In this document: piece by piece, positions 34,455 to 44,700 of the stretch | Layout of the letters: each line of letters opens with the position of its first letter | Position numbering within the stretch: the first letter of the stretch is position 1 | Assembly: GCA_024103275.1 (NCBI GenBank) | Contig: JAGFIV010000095.1 | Location: 48,075-112,074, forward strand | Reading direction: 5' to 3' | Origin: Flavobacteriales bacterium | Lineage (GTDB): Bacteria > Bacteroidota > Bacteroidia > Flavobacteriales_F > PHOS-HE28 | Length of the DNA: 64,000 nt | Position numbers and translations under genes: made by a program | The notes under the pieces: model-generated | Databases searched by the model: none | The model's input: the letters and a program-made list of their open reading frames with translations, nothing else | What the model was told of the DNA's origin: nothing

Positions 34455-35371
34455 ACACGAGGCACCTCCTGCTTGGCCTGGGGGCCGTGATCGGCCTGGC
34501 GCCGTGTTCCGCGCAGCACACGCCGATCACCACGCAATACCTGTTCAACGGCCTGTTGATCAACCCCGCCTATGCGGGCAGCCGCGGGGCCTTGACGGCC
34601 AACCTCACCTGCCGGCAGCAATGGGCGGGATTCGAGGGCGCACCGCAAACGGGCCTGGTCAGCATCCATTCACCCGTGCCATCCACCCAGCTTTCGCTGG
34701 GCCTGATGGTGGCCGCCGACCGCATCGGTGTAAGCGATCAGACCGCCATCATGTCCAGCTATGCGTACCGCGTGAGGTTGGGCAGCGGCAAGCTGGCATT
34801 TGGGCTGGGCGCCGGTCTGAAGATGCAGCACCATGCCTGGACCAAGGTGATCACCACCGACCCCGGCGACGAGCAGTTCCTGGCCGACAGCCCGCGGGAA
34901 GTCAGCCCGGAGTTCAGCGGTGGGCTGTACTGGGCCGACAAGCAGTACTTCGTGGGCCTGTCCCTGCCCGTGCTCCCGCGCACCATCGCCCCATCGGACA
35001 GCCTGGGCACCCGGGGCCGCCTATTGGCCGGCAGCCAGCCCATGCTCGCCGCGGGCACGGTGCTGGCGGCCGGCGAAGGCATCAAGCTGAAGCCCTCCTT
35101 CCTGCTGCGCAAGGCCAGCGGCGCACCGGTGCAAGGCGACCTGAACCTGAACGTGATCTGGCGCGACCGCTTCTGGACGGGCGTGAGCTGGCGGTCCAAC
35201 GATGCCCTCTGCCTGCTGCTGGAATTCCTGCCCACGCCGCAATTGCGGCTCGGCTATTCCTACGACATGGGCATGGGTCCCTTGGCACGTTTCCACCACG
35301 GCTCCCACGAGGTGATGATCCAATACGAATTCGGCTTCCGCGTGAAGGCCCAAGATCCACGGTACTTCTGA
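34451..35371 (+). CDS. PorP/SprF family type IX secretion membrane protein
   Basis: A 306-residue outer-membrane beta-barrel protein with a signal peptide (MNTRHLLLGLGAVIGLAPCS). The family marks are present: TPITTQYLFNGLLINPAYAG, then LTCRQQWAGFEGAPQTGLVS, a barrel, and the C-terminal YSYDMGMGPLARFHHGSHEV. In Flavobacterium, SprF is needed for surface display of the adhesin SprB and such genes follow the genes of their cargo. The same holds here: the start overlaps the stop of the giant HYR gene by four bases (ATGA), and the next gene begins in this stop (TGATG). It is probably the dedicated outer-membrane partner of that protein. Confidence 0.93.
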   Translation: MNTRHLLLGLGAVIGLAPCSAQHTPITTQYLFNGLLINPAYAGSRGALTANLTCRQQWAGFEGAPQTGLVSIHSPVPSTQLSLGLMVAADRIGVSDQTAIMSSYAYRVRLGSGKLAFGLGAGLKMQHHAWTKVITTDPGDEQFLADSPREVSPEFSGGLYWADKQYFVGLSLPVLPRTIAPSDSLGTRGRLLAGSQPMLAAGTVLAAGEGIKLKPSFLLRKASGAPVQGDLNLNVIWRDRFWTGVSWRSNDALCLLLEFLPTPQLRLGYSYDMGMGPLARFHHGSHEVMIQYEFGFRVKAQDPRYF

Positions 35372-37545
35372 TGCGTGCGCTACTGATCCCGATCGCGTGG
35401 CTTGCCTGGGGCCCATTGGCCACGGCCCAATCGGCGTGGAAGGTGGAGCCCGTGGACATCCGCCCCCTGGGCGACGACTTCGCACCGGCGCTGCAGGACA
35501 GCAACCTGGTGTTCTCCTCTGTACGTCCACGGGCCCAGGTAGTGGCCTACACGGATGCCGCCAGCGGCATGCCGCTGGCCGATCTGTACCGGGTGCACCT
35601 GCACAACGGCATACCTGGCCGCCCGCAACTGATGGATAACCGGTTGAACACCTTGCTGAACGACGGGCCAGCCAGCTTCAGCCCGGGCGGCGACACCATC
35701 TGCATCACCCGGAACCTGACACCCAAAGGGCGGAAAAGGCAGGGCCAACAGCTCGGGCTGTTCTTCTCCATCAGGCAGCGGGGAACGTGGTCTGAACCCT
35801 TTCCCTTCGAACACAACGGCGCTGATTGGTCCGTGATGCACGGCAGTTTCAGCCCCGATGGCCGGATGTTGCTTTTCGCGAGCAACCGCCCGGGCGGCAA
35901 CGGTGGCGCCGACCTGTACCTGTCGCGCCGTGAAGGCAACGGCTGGGGCACGCCGCAAAACCTGGGGCCGACGGTCAATACCGCGGCCAACGAGCTCTTC
36001 CCCAACATGAATGCCTTGGGCGAACTGCATTTCGCCTCCGACCGCGAAGGCGGCCCAGGTGCGTTGGACATTTACAACAGCCGGATGGATCATGACCGGT
36101 TCACGCCGCCCGAGGTCTTGCCGGAACCCATCAATTCCCCCGCCAACGACTTCGGCTGGGCCCCGTACGCCGATGGCCTCAGCGGTTTCTTCAGCACGGA
36201 ACGGGACGGTAAGGGAAAGCTCTTCCGTTTCCACCGGCAACCGATCCCTTTCCAGGACTGCATGGAACAGAAGCCCACCGAGCTGTGCTACCATTTCGAG
36301 GACGAGGGTTCTTTCCACGCCGACACCCTGCCGCTGCGCTACGAATGGGACTTCGGGGATGGGCACCGCCAACGGGGCTTGGCAACCGAACACTGCTTTG
36401 CGGGCCCCGGCATCTACACGGTGAGGTTGAACATCATCGACACCCTGTCGGAAAGCATTTTTTTCAATGAGACCACCTACGAGCTGGAAGCGTTGGCCGA
36501 CGTGCAGGCCGTGATCGGACTATCGGCGGCACCCGCCATCGGCATTCCGGTAACCTTCGATGCCGCACAAAGCAACCTGCCGGGGTTCACGGCCCGCGAG
36601 GTGCATTGGGACCTCGGCGGGGGCACCGTCCTGGTTGGCGACACGGTGGAGCATGTCTTCGTTGAAGCCGGTGGACAACGGGTGCGCATGGACCTCATCG
36701 GCGGTCCGGACGGGAAGGGCGGTTTTGAGCACCATTGCGTGTACCGCGACCTGTTGGTGACCACGGATGCCATGGTGCCTGTCACGCCCGTAGCCAGCCG
36801 GGTGGCGGAAAAGCCTGCACCCGATGATTTCGCCTACCGGTATGTGGAGCTTCCGAACGATCTGTTCAACGTGGGAGAGACGGATGTCAGCGATGTCCTG
36901 TACAGTGTCCAGCTGGTTTCATCCACGGAGCGGATCGCGATGGATGACGCGCGGTTCATCCCCATCCGCAAGCGATACGCCATCACCGAGCGGTTCCAGC
37001 CCAAACAGCAACGGTACACTTACTCCATTGGGCAGAACACGACGCCGGCCGCGCTCTACCGCGCCTTCAGCTTTGCCCGCCAGAACGGCTTCATGGGCTC
37101 CATCGTGGAGGTGATGCCGCAGGATAAACCTGTCTCCATGGAAGAGGCCGAAGTACTTTCCCTTTCGGAGCTGGACCAGCGCGTGATCAGCGTGAGCAGG
37201 GTGCTGTTTGAAAGCGGCAAGAGCGACCTGGACCCGGGTTTCACCGGTGCCTTGGACCATGTACTTCGCGTAGTGCGGAAATACCCGCAGCTGGAACTGG
37301 TGATCGAGGCGCATACCGACAACGTGGGCACGGATGCCAGCAACTTGGAGCTAAGCAAGGCCCGTGCCCGGGAAGTGGTGGACTACTTCATCGGGGCCGG
37401 TATCGAGCCTGCACGGCTGCGCCCCATCGGTTTCGGCGCGGCACGGCCCGTGGCCGACAACCGCACCGAGGCTGGCCGCGCAGAGAACCGCCGGGTGGAC
37501 TTCCGGCTGAACGTAACCGAACCTGAACCCTTGGCCCGGCCATGA
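35371..37545 (+). CDS. OmpA-family protein with PD40 repeats and PKD domain
   Basis: A 724-residue exported protein. After the signal peptide (MRALLIPIAWLAWGPLATAQ), residues 30-290 carry PD40/WD40-like propeller motifs (MHGSFSPDGRMLLFASNRPG, LFPNMNALGELHFASDREGG). A PKD domain follows near 320-370 (LRYEWDFGDGHRQRG, GIYTVRLNIID) and a second Ig-like domain. Residues from about 610 form an OmpA C-terminal domain: RVLFESGKSDLDPG, IEAHTDNVGTDASNLELSKA and GFGAARPVADN, with the Asp and Arg that contact peptidoglycan. It is probably a periplasmic tether between PorP/SprF and the cell wall. It overlaps its neighbours by 1 and 4 bases. The design recalls PorE of the T9SS, but the gene order differs. 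Confidence 0.88.
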   Translation: MRALLIPIAWLAWGPLATAQSAWKVEPVDIRPLGDDFAPALQDSNLVFSSVRPRAQVVAYTDAASGMPLADLYRVHLHNGIPGRPQLMDNRLNTLLNDGPASFSPGGDTICITRNLTPKGRKRQGQQLGLFFSIRQRGTWSEPFPFEHNGADWSVMHGSFSPDGRMLLFASNRPGGNGGADLYLSRREGNGWGTPQNLGPTVNTAANELFPNMNALGELHFASDREGGPGALDIYNSRMDHDRFTPPEVLPEPINSPANDFGWAPYADGLSGFFSTERDGKGKLFRFHRQPIPFQDCMEQKPTELCYHFEDEGSFHADTLPLRYEWDFGDGHRQRGLATEHCFAGPGIYTVRLNIIDTLSESIFFNETTYELEALADVQAVIGLSAAPAIGIPVTFDAAQSNLPGFTAREVHWDLGGGTVLVGDTVEHVFVEAGGQRVRMDLIGGPDGKGGFEHHCVYRDLLVTTDAMVPVTPVASRVAEKPAPDDFAYRYVELPNDLFNVGETDVSDVLYSVQLVSSTERIAMDDARFIPIRKRYAITERFQPKQQRYTYSIGQNTTPAALYRAFSFARQNGFMGSIVEVMPQDKPVSMEEAEVLSLSELDQRVISVSRVLFESGKSDLDPGFTGALDHVLRVVRKYPQLELVIEAHTDNVGTDASNLELSKARAREVVDYFIGAGIEPARLRPIGFGAARPVADNRTEAGRAENRRVDFRLNVTEPEPLARP

Positions 37546-38513
37546 TGCGATCCCTCACCCTTCTCCCGCTGGCCGCATGGCTGAACGTCGCCTTCCTGCA
37601 CGCCCAACCCGTGCCGGCGGTGGAGGAGAACATACCGTTCCTGGTGACCTTCGGCGGCAACAGCGAGACCAGTTGGGGTGATGACGACTTCTGCCAAACC
37701 TTCTTCTTCGTGGTGCCCAAAGGGACCACGGTGCCAGTCTACCTGCGCGTGTTCGACCCCGAATGCAGCGGCACGTTGGACGAAGCCAAGGGCGATTTCA
37801 ACACGGTGACCAACTTCAGCGTCTACGGCGGGAAGGGCTGCATCAGCGAAGCCGACGCCCGCAACACTGACCCGACGGGCAAATACCGGAGCGGCAACCT
37901 GTTGGCCTCAAAGGATTTCGGCAACGACCCGAACTACGACGGCCAGTGGTACACCTTCGGCCCGTTCGACCCCAATTCCGGGGAGGATGCGGCGGAATAT
38001 GGGGGCCTGGTCTTCAAAATGGTGGCCCAAGGCAAGCGCGGCGATGACGGCAACCTATACCGCTTCTTCATGAGTTCACAGGCCAACGCCAACGTGCCCA
38101 TCGAGGGTGGCAATGCGTTCACCTTCGAGTATAGTTTCCGGCTTCATGACGATCCCAAGGAAGTGTCGCACATCTACCCGTATGTGGACGACCGGGTGAT
38201 CAGTGTGAAGCAAAGCAACTTCGACTGGGACGGCGACGGGATCATCCGCTTGGTGAGCGTGGCCAAGCGTGGGGAGGCCATGGCCTTGAGCGGTGACGAC
38301 AATTGGGCCTCCAGCGAGCACAAGATCGTGAAGGAAGAACTCAACACGTCCCTGGACATCCGCTTCATCAAGCGCCCGGATGGCGCCGTGCGCAACAACA
38401 ACGTGGTGTTCTTCGTGCGCAACCAGTACGGGGAGCTCCTGCCCTTCTACACGGTCCCCATCGGCGGGATCCCGCAATACCGGCCCACCATCGCCGTGAC
38501 ACGCACCCGATGA
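37542..38513 (+). CDS. Exported protein of unknown function, conserved context
   Basis: A 323-residue protein with a signal peptide (MMRSLTLLPLAAWLNVAFLH). The mature part is rich in Asp/Gly and aromatic residues and reads as a beta-sandwich: NSETSWGDDDFCQTFFFVVP, VYLRVFDPECSGTLDEAKGD, QWYTFGPFDPNSGEDA and GDDGNLYRFFMSSQANAN. I recall similar proteins in other Bacteroidota next to SpoIIE sensors, but I know no characterised member. The start overlaps the OmpA gene stop (ATGA), and its own stop overlaps the sensor gene start (ATGA). That makes it part of the same polycistron. A ligand or partner of the sensor's periplasmic domain is a guess. Confidence 0.75.
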   Translation: MMRSLTLLPLAAWLNVAFLHAQPVPAVEENIPFLVTFGGNSETSWGDDDFCQTFFFVVPKGTTVPVYLRVFDPECSGTLDEAKGDFNTVTNFSVYGGKGCISEADARNTDPTGKYRSGNLLASKDFGNDPNYDGQWYTFGPFDPNSGEDAAEYGGLVFKMVAQGKRGDDGNLYRFFMSSQANANVPIEGGNAFTFEYSFRLHDDPKEVSHIYPYVDDRVISVKQSNFDWDGDGIIRLVSVAKRGEAMALSGDDNWASSEHKIVKEELNTSLDIRFIKRPDGAVRNNNVVFFVRNQYGELLPFYTVPIGGIPQYRPTIAVTRTR

Positions 38514-41500
38514 GGACAACGGCATGTTGGACATTGGCCTTGTTGCAGGCGATCGGCATCACGGCCGCGCAGGCACAGGTCTACCGCCTGCACCCCGTTG
38601 GCCCTCCGGAGGGGCTCACCAACCACTTCGTGCATCACATGGCCCAGGACGATGCGGGCTTCCTGTGGATCGGGACCGGCGAAGGCGCGGGCCGTTTCGA
38701 CGGCCGGAAGGTGGTGATGTTCACCACGAAGGACGGCCTGGCGGAAGACTTCGTCTCCGCGATCCTGCCCGCCACGGACGGCAACATCTGGTTCGGGCAC
38801 AACGCAGGCGGCATCAGTGTGCTGCGCCACGGCCATGTGCGGGCCTTGCCCGGCGACAGCACGGTAAGCAGCACCATCAATGCCATGGCGGAGGATGGTC
38901 ACGGCGGCATCTGGGCGGCGGCCCAGAACGAAGGCATCGTACATGTGGATTCCACCGGTGCGCGCCGTACGGTGGTGGCCGCACACGGCGTGCTATGGTA
39001 CAGCCTGCTGGCGGTGGACGGCAAATTCCTGCTGGCGGGCACCGATGAAGGGTTGCGCCTGTACCGCGCGATGCCCGGCGGGGCATTGGCCTTCATCCCC
39101 GAATTCGGGCCATTGGCACATGCGCCTGTCCGCTCATTGCTGCATGCCAAGGAGATCGGTTTGATCCTGGCAGGCACGGACGGCCACGGCGTGCTGCGGT
39201 TCGCCTTGGGTGCACAAGGGCGTGCCATACAACCCAGGACGCTGGGCACCCGGTTCGGCCTGGGGTCCTTGGTGGTGTATGACATGGCCCTGGGCGACGA
39301 CGGCACATTGGTGATCGGCACGTTCGGGCAAGGAGCTTTCGAGGTCCATCCAGGGGCGGACGGCCAGATCACCGACCTGCAGCACTACCACGCCGGGAAC
39401 GGACTGGGTTCGGACAACGTCAGCGCGGTATGCACGGACCATGAAAACGGGCTTTGGTTCGCGCGTTTCGGGCTGGGCCCGGCGCGCCTGCTCAACCGTG
39501 ACCTGGTTTACATCCAAGCTGCCGAAGGGCAGGTGCAGGACGCACAGGCCGTGGCCACGCGCGGCAATGACGTTTGGATCGGGGGGCAGGCCATGGTGCT
39601 GCACACACGCACCAACGATCTCCGCGTGCCGGATACGCTGGGCACGCGCCAGGGACTTCCGGACGATGCCATCACCGCGTTGGCCGCCGGACCGGATTCA
39701 TTGCTCTGGGCCGGCAGCGCATCAAACGGGTTATACCGCCAGGTGCCCGACGGATCTTTCCGGAAGGTTCCGCTGGGGCCTGACCTGCTGAGCCAGCAGG
39801 TACACGCCTTGTGGGAGCAGGGCGGCACGGTTTGGGCGGGTACCAGCAACGGCGTCTATGTCATCGGGCCAGGTGGCCTGCGGCACCTCACCACCGAGAA
39901 CGGCCTGATGCATAACCGCGTCAATGCCATCATGGGCGACCGGGACGGCCAAGTTTGGATGGCCTGCAACAACGGGGGCGTGGGGGTGGTGCGCGGCGAT
40001 GAGATCCACAGCTTTCCCTTGGCCGAAGGCAGCAACGCCTTCCACGTCACCGGCATCGCCCAGGACAGTACGGGCCGGATCTGGTTCAGCACGTACGGCA
40101 ACGGGATCCGCTACCTGGAAGGTGACCAAGTGCTGGGGATCGGCCAGGCACAGGGGCTTCGTTCGGACTATTGCCATTCGATCGCGCTGGACGGGAGCAA
40201 CCGCATTTGGGCCAGCCATCGCGGGGGCCTCACGTGCATCGATGCCGCCCGCCGCACGGTGATACAGGTCTATGACAGACAATTCGGCATCGAGCCCGAC
40301 CGGCGGATCAACACCCTGGTGGTGGACGCGAACCGGAACCTCTGGTTCGGTACGGACAGGGGCGTGCTTCGCTTCAATGCCGAGCGGCATGCGCCACGTC
40401 CTCCCGCTCCCCAGGTCCATTTCACCTCCGTCAAGGTTTCGGGAAGCGACATGGACTTCAGCTCCCCACTGGTGCTGGGCCCCGGCGATCATCGCCTGCA
40501 GTTCGATTTCCTCGGCATCAGCCTGGGCTCGCCCGATGATGTCCGCTACCGGTACATGCTGCAAGGACGCGACCCCGAATGGACCGAGGGCACGCAGGGA
40601 TCCGTGCAATACATGCACCTGCAGGATGGCCGCTACGTGTTCCGCGTACAGGCGGCGATCGGCAACGGGGAATTCGGCCCTTCGGAGACCAGCATCGCCC
40701 TGCTGATCAAGGCCCCCGTGTGGAAGCGCCCCTGGTTCATCGCCGTCTCCATTTTGGCGCTCCTGGTGGCCACCTTGGGCATCATTTGGCTGCGCGAGCG
40801 CAACCAGCGGCGCGCCAAGCAGCTGCTCCAGCTCCAATTGGAACGGCGTACGCGCGAACTGGTGCTGAAGAACGAGGAGATCGCGATGAAGAACAAGGAC
40901 ATCACCGACAGCATCAACTACGCACAGCGGATCCAGCAGGCCATCCTGCCGGGGGAATCCTCGCTCACCGCCCATTTGCCCAAGGCGTTCGTCATCAACC
41001 GGCCACGCGATATCGTCAGCGGCGACTTCCACTGGTCCAAGCGGGTGGACGACAAGCTGACCATTGTGTGCGCCGACTGCACCGGCCATGGGGTGCCCGG
41101 CGCCTTCATGAGCATGATCGGCAGCATGCTGCTGCGGGAGATCAGCGCCGAACGCCGGGACCACGCCCCCAATGCCCTGCTGGGCCGCCTGGACGGTGAG
41201 CTGCGCAGCGTGTTGCATCACCAAGGCAATGGCCAGGCTGGCACCGACGGCATGGACATCAGCATCTGCGAGATCGACCTGGCCAGCGGCAAGCTGCGCA
41301 GCGCCAGCGCCATGCACGATGTGATCCTGGTACAGGATGGACGTGCGACCCGCCAACGCGGCGACAGGCGGAGCATCGGCGGCGCCCTGGCCCTGGACGG
41401 CAAGAACAGCCTGAGCCTGCATGAGGCCGCACTGCGCCCTGGCGACCGCATCTATCTGTTCAGCGACGGGGTCCCCGACCAATTCGGCGGGCCGCACGGC

Positions 41501-41656
41501 AAGAAGCTCAAGGTTTCCGGGCTGATGCGCTGGATCGAGGCCTTGCACCGGGTGCCCATGCACGAGCAATCCCGGTGGCTGCACCACCGCATCGCCGAAT
41601 GGATGGGCGTGCAGGAACAGGTGGACGACATGCTGCTCATCGGCATCGAGCTGTAA
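38510..41656 (+). CDS. Periplasmic-propeller sensor with cytoplasmic SpoIIE (PP2C) phosphatase
   Basis: A 1048-residue one-pass sensor. A signal peptide is followed by about 12 Reg_prop-type propeller motifs (DAGFLWIGTGEGAGRFDGRK, GRIWFSTYGNGIRYLEGDQV, RNLWFGTDRGVLRFN) across residues 30-640, then a Y_Y_Y domain near 665-735 (VRYRYMLQGRDPEWTEG), a membrane helix at about 741-760 (FIAVSILALLVATLGIIWL), a coiled coil and the SpoIIE/PP2C phosphatase from about 805: INYAQRIQQAILPG, FVINRPRDIVSGDFHWSKRV, CADCTGHGVPGAFMSMIGSM. The metal-binding Asp residues in GDF and ADCTGHG are present. It has no histidine kinase or DNA-binding domain, so it probably acts on an anti-sigma antagonist or another phosphoprotein elsewhere. 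It closes the operon that starts at 27810. Confidence 0.9.
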   Translation: MRTTACWTLALLQAIGITAAQAQVYRLHPVGPPEGLTNHFVHHMAQDDAGFLWIGTGEGAGRFDGRKVVMFTTKDGLAEDFVSAILPATDGNIWFGHNAGGISVLRHGHVRALPGDSTVSSTINAMAEDGHGGIWAAAQNEGIVHVDSTGARRTVVAAHGVLWYSLLAVDGKFLLAGTDEGLRLYRAMPGGALAFIPEFGPLAHAPVRSLLHAKEIGLILAGTDGHGVLRFALGAQGRAIQPRTLGTRFGLGSLVVYDMALGDDGTLVIGTFGQGAFEVHPGADGQITDLQHYHAGNGLGSDNVSAVCTDHENGLWFARFGLGPARLLNRDLVYIQAAEGQVQDAQAVATRGNDVWIGGQAMVLHTRTNDLRVPDTLGTRQGLPDDAITALAAGPDSLLWAGSASNGLYRQVPDGSFRKVPLGPDLLSQQVHALWEQGGTVWAGTSNGVYVIGPGGLRHLTTENGLMHNRVNAIMGDRDGQVWMACNNGGVGVVRGDEIHSFPLAEGSNAFHVTGIAQDSTGRIWFSTYGNGIRYLEGDQVLGIGQAQGLRSDYCHSIALDGSNRIWASHRGGLTCIDAARRTVIQVYDRQFGIEPDRRINTLVVDANRNLWFGTDRGVLRFNAERHAPRPPAPQVHFTSVKVSGSDMDFSSPLVLGPGDHRLQFDFLGISLGSPDDVRYRYMLQGRDPEWTEGTQGSVQYMHLQDGRYVFRVQAAIGNGEFGPSETSIALLIKAPVWKRPWFIAVSILALLVATLGIIWLRERNQRRAKQLLQLQLERRTRELVLKNEEIAMKNKDITDSINYAQRIQQAILPGESSLTAHLPKAFVINRPRDIVSGDFHWSKRVDDKLTIVCADCTGHGVPGAFMSMIGSMLLREISAERRDHAPNALLGRLDGELRSVLHHQGNGQAGTDGMDISICEIDLASGKLRSASAMHDVILVQDGRATRQRGDRRSIGGALALDGKNSLSLHEAALRPGDRIYLFSDGVPDQFGGPHGKKLKVSGLMRWIEALHRVPMHEQSRWLHHRIAEWMGVQEQVDDMLLIGIEL

Positions 41657-41701
41657 CCCGGCCCCGGCGGTACGCAATAGGCGCACTCCCGGCGCAATGG
41701 T

Positions 41702-41709
41702 TACCTTGG
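41702..41709 (+). promoter_or_regulatory. Probable -7 promoter element for the second T9SS cassette
   Basis: TACCTTGG lies 15 bases before the ATG at 41725. It is one mismatch from TAnnTTTG and suggests that the second cassette has its own promoter. Confidence 0.45.
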
Positions 41710-41724
41710 TGCGTCGCTACGCCC

Positions 41725-44700
41725 ATGCACCGGTCCCGACCGTTTTCCTTCCTTCCGCTGCTGCTCGCGATCGGCGGCCAGGCCCAGCCGGGCAACCACT
41801 TCGTGGAGAACCGGGGCCAATGGCCCGAAGCGGTGGTCTTCCGCGCCTCGCTGCCGGAAGCCAACGTGTGGTGCGAACGGGGCTCCATCCTGATCGATCG
41901 CTTCGATGCGAAGGCCATCGCCAAGCTGCATGCGGGCCATCCCGACGTATTCGACCCGGAGGCCCCGCGCACGATCCGGCACCACGCCGTGCGCCTGCGG
42001 TTCCCCGGCGCAACGGGACCATCCAACACCGCGGGCCAAGGGCTCCAACCGGGCACCCACAACTTCTTCCTGGGGAACGACCCGGGCCGATGGGCCTCCG
42101 GGGCGAGGGCCTATGCCACGGTGGTGCAGCACCAACTATATCCCGGCATCGACCTGCGGCTGCATACGGGCGGCGGCGCACTAAAGTATGACCTGGTGCT
42201 CGCCCCCGGCGCCGATCCACGGACGATCCGCATGGTATATGAGGGTGCCGACCACCTCCGCTTGCTTGGCAACCGGTTGGTGATCGGCACCGCCTTGGGC
42301 GACCTGGCCGAAGAGATCCCCCTGGCCTTCCAGGTGAAGAACGGGATCCGCCAGCCCGTGGCCTGCCGATACACCATCAAGGGAGGTCAGGCCGGTTTTG
42401 CGCTGGGCACGTATGACCCGTCGCGGGAACTGGTGATCGATCCGGTCCTTTCATTCAGCAGCTATTCGGGATCCTCAGCGGACAATTTCGGGTACAGCGC
42501 TGCCTTCGACGACCTGGGCTTCCTCTATTCGGGCAGCAGCGTGTTCGGCCAAGGCTATCCGGTCACCACAGGCGCCTTTGATGCCACTTGGAACGGAGGC
42601 GTGGGCAACATGAACGTGGGCACCGACATAGCCCTGTCGAAGTGGGACACCTCGGGATCGTTCCTGGTGTGGAGCACCTATTTGGGCGGCAACGGGGATG
42701 ACCTGCCCCACAGCCTGATCGTGAACGCCGACGACGAACTGATCGTCATGGGCACCACGGGATCGGCCAACTTCCCCACCACGGCAGGAGCATTCCAGCC
42801 GCAGTTCAATGGTGGAGAGACCTATACACCATGGGGCATCGGCACGCGCTATCCCAACGGCACGGACATGGTGCTGGCGCGGCTCAGCGCCGACGGTTCG
42901 CAATTGCTGGCGAGCACCTACATCGGCGGCAGCAGCAACGACGGCATCAACAACGCCGCCACTTTGCACTATAACTATGCCGACGACATGCGGGGCGAGG
43001 TGGACCTTTCCCCCGCCGGCAACATCCTGGTGGCCAGCTGCACCGAGAGCTTGGACTTCCCCACCACGCCGGGGGCGTACCGCACCTTCCATTCCGGAGG
43101 TTCGCATGATGCCGTCGTCTTTGAGTTCGACCCCGGCCTCACCACCCTCAACTGGAGCACCTTCTTCGGCGGTACGCAGGTGGATGCCGCCTATTCCTTG
43201 GAAACGGACAGCCAGGGGAACGTGTTCATCGCCGGGGGGACCACCTCGATCAACCTGCCGGTGACGGCCGGGGCGATCAACACCTTCAACAATGGCGGAA
43301 CGGACGGCTTCGTGGCCAAATTCAACCCGGACGGCAGCGTCTTGCTGGCCTCCACCTACTACGGCAGCACGGCCTATGACCAATTCTATTTCATCGGCCT
43401 GGACGGCGACGACCAGGTGTACCTCCTGGGGCAGACCAGTGCACCGGCCGGCATCCTCATCCTAACGGCCTCCTACTTCCAGAGCACGGGGGGGCAACTG
43501 CTGACCAAATTTTCCGGCGACCTGCAGACCGTCATCTGGAGCAGCCGTACCGGGGCCACCAGCGGGAGCGGCGTGGGCGTGCCCAACATCTCGCCCACGG
43601 CGTTCATGGTGGATGTCTGCGACAAGATCTACATCAGCGGGTGGGGCAGCCCCATCGGGGGCACGCTCACCACCGCCGGCCTTCCCGTGACCCCCGATGC
43701 CTACCAGGCCACCACCGACGGCATGGATTTCTACCTGGCGGTGTTCGACGTGGACATGACCGGGCTGTCTTATGCCACCTTCTTCGGCGGGCCGCAGAGT
43801 GCGGAGCACGTGGACGGCGGCACCAGCCGTTTCGACCGGCGCGGCCACGTGTATGAGGCGGTGTGCGCGGGTTGCGGCAACCACGATGATTTCCCTTCCA
43901 CGCCGGGCGCCTGGAGCAGCACGAACAACTCCGACAATTGCAACCTGGGCGTGTTCAAGTTCAACTTCCAGCCGCCCATGGTGATCGCCGCGATCGGCGC
44001 CACGCCCCCATGGTGCGCGGAAGCACCGGTGCAGTTCAACGATATGGGCAGCTTGGCCACCGGTTGGCACTGGGATTTCGGCGATGGCGCTACATCAACG
44101 GAACAGTCCCCGGCCCACACCTACGCCGCGCCCGGCACATACACGGTGCAACTCACCGCCTTCAACCCCGATGCATGCAACGGGCTGGATTCGGCCTCCA
44201 TCCAGGTGCAGGTGCGGCCCGCCGCCCCGGTGCTGCTTCCCCTGGCGGACATCACCTTGTGCGGCCCCACGGACAGCCTCCAACTGGTGGCGGCCTCGCA
44301 AGGAACGGCCACTTCCTGGCTGTGGTCCTCTTCGCCGATGTTCCAGGACACACTGAACCTTTCACCTGCGGACAGCACCCTCACCTTGTCGCCGGTAATA
44401 CCCGGCACCTACTACGTGCAAGCCGCGGCGGATACGGGCTGCACCGCAACAGCGCAGGTGGTGGTGGCAGGCTCCCTGTTGCAGGCCGGCATCTCCCCCA
44501 ACACCAGCATCTGTGCCGATGACACGGTGGCGATCGGTGTTTCGGGCATCGACGCCGGTTCTTCGGTCGTGTGGTCACCAGGGCCGTTGATCCTGGACGG
44601 CCAAGGCACGGCGCAAGTGCTTGTGAACCCGCCGCAAGCCACCCTGTTCACCGCCACGGTGACCAGCCCGACGGGTTGCACCTGGACGGACAGCGTGCTT

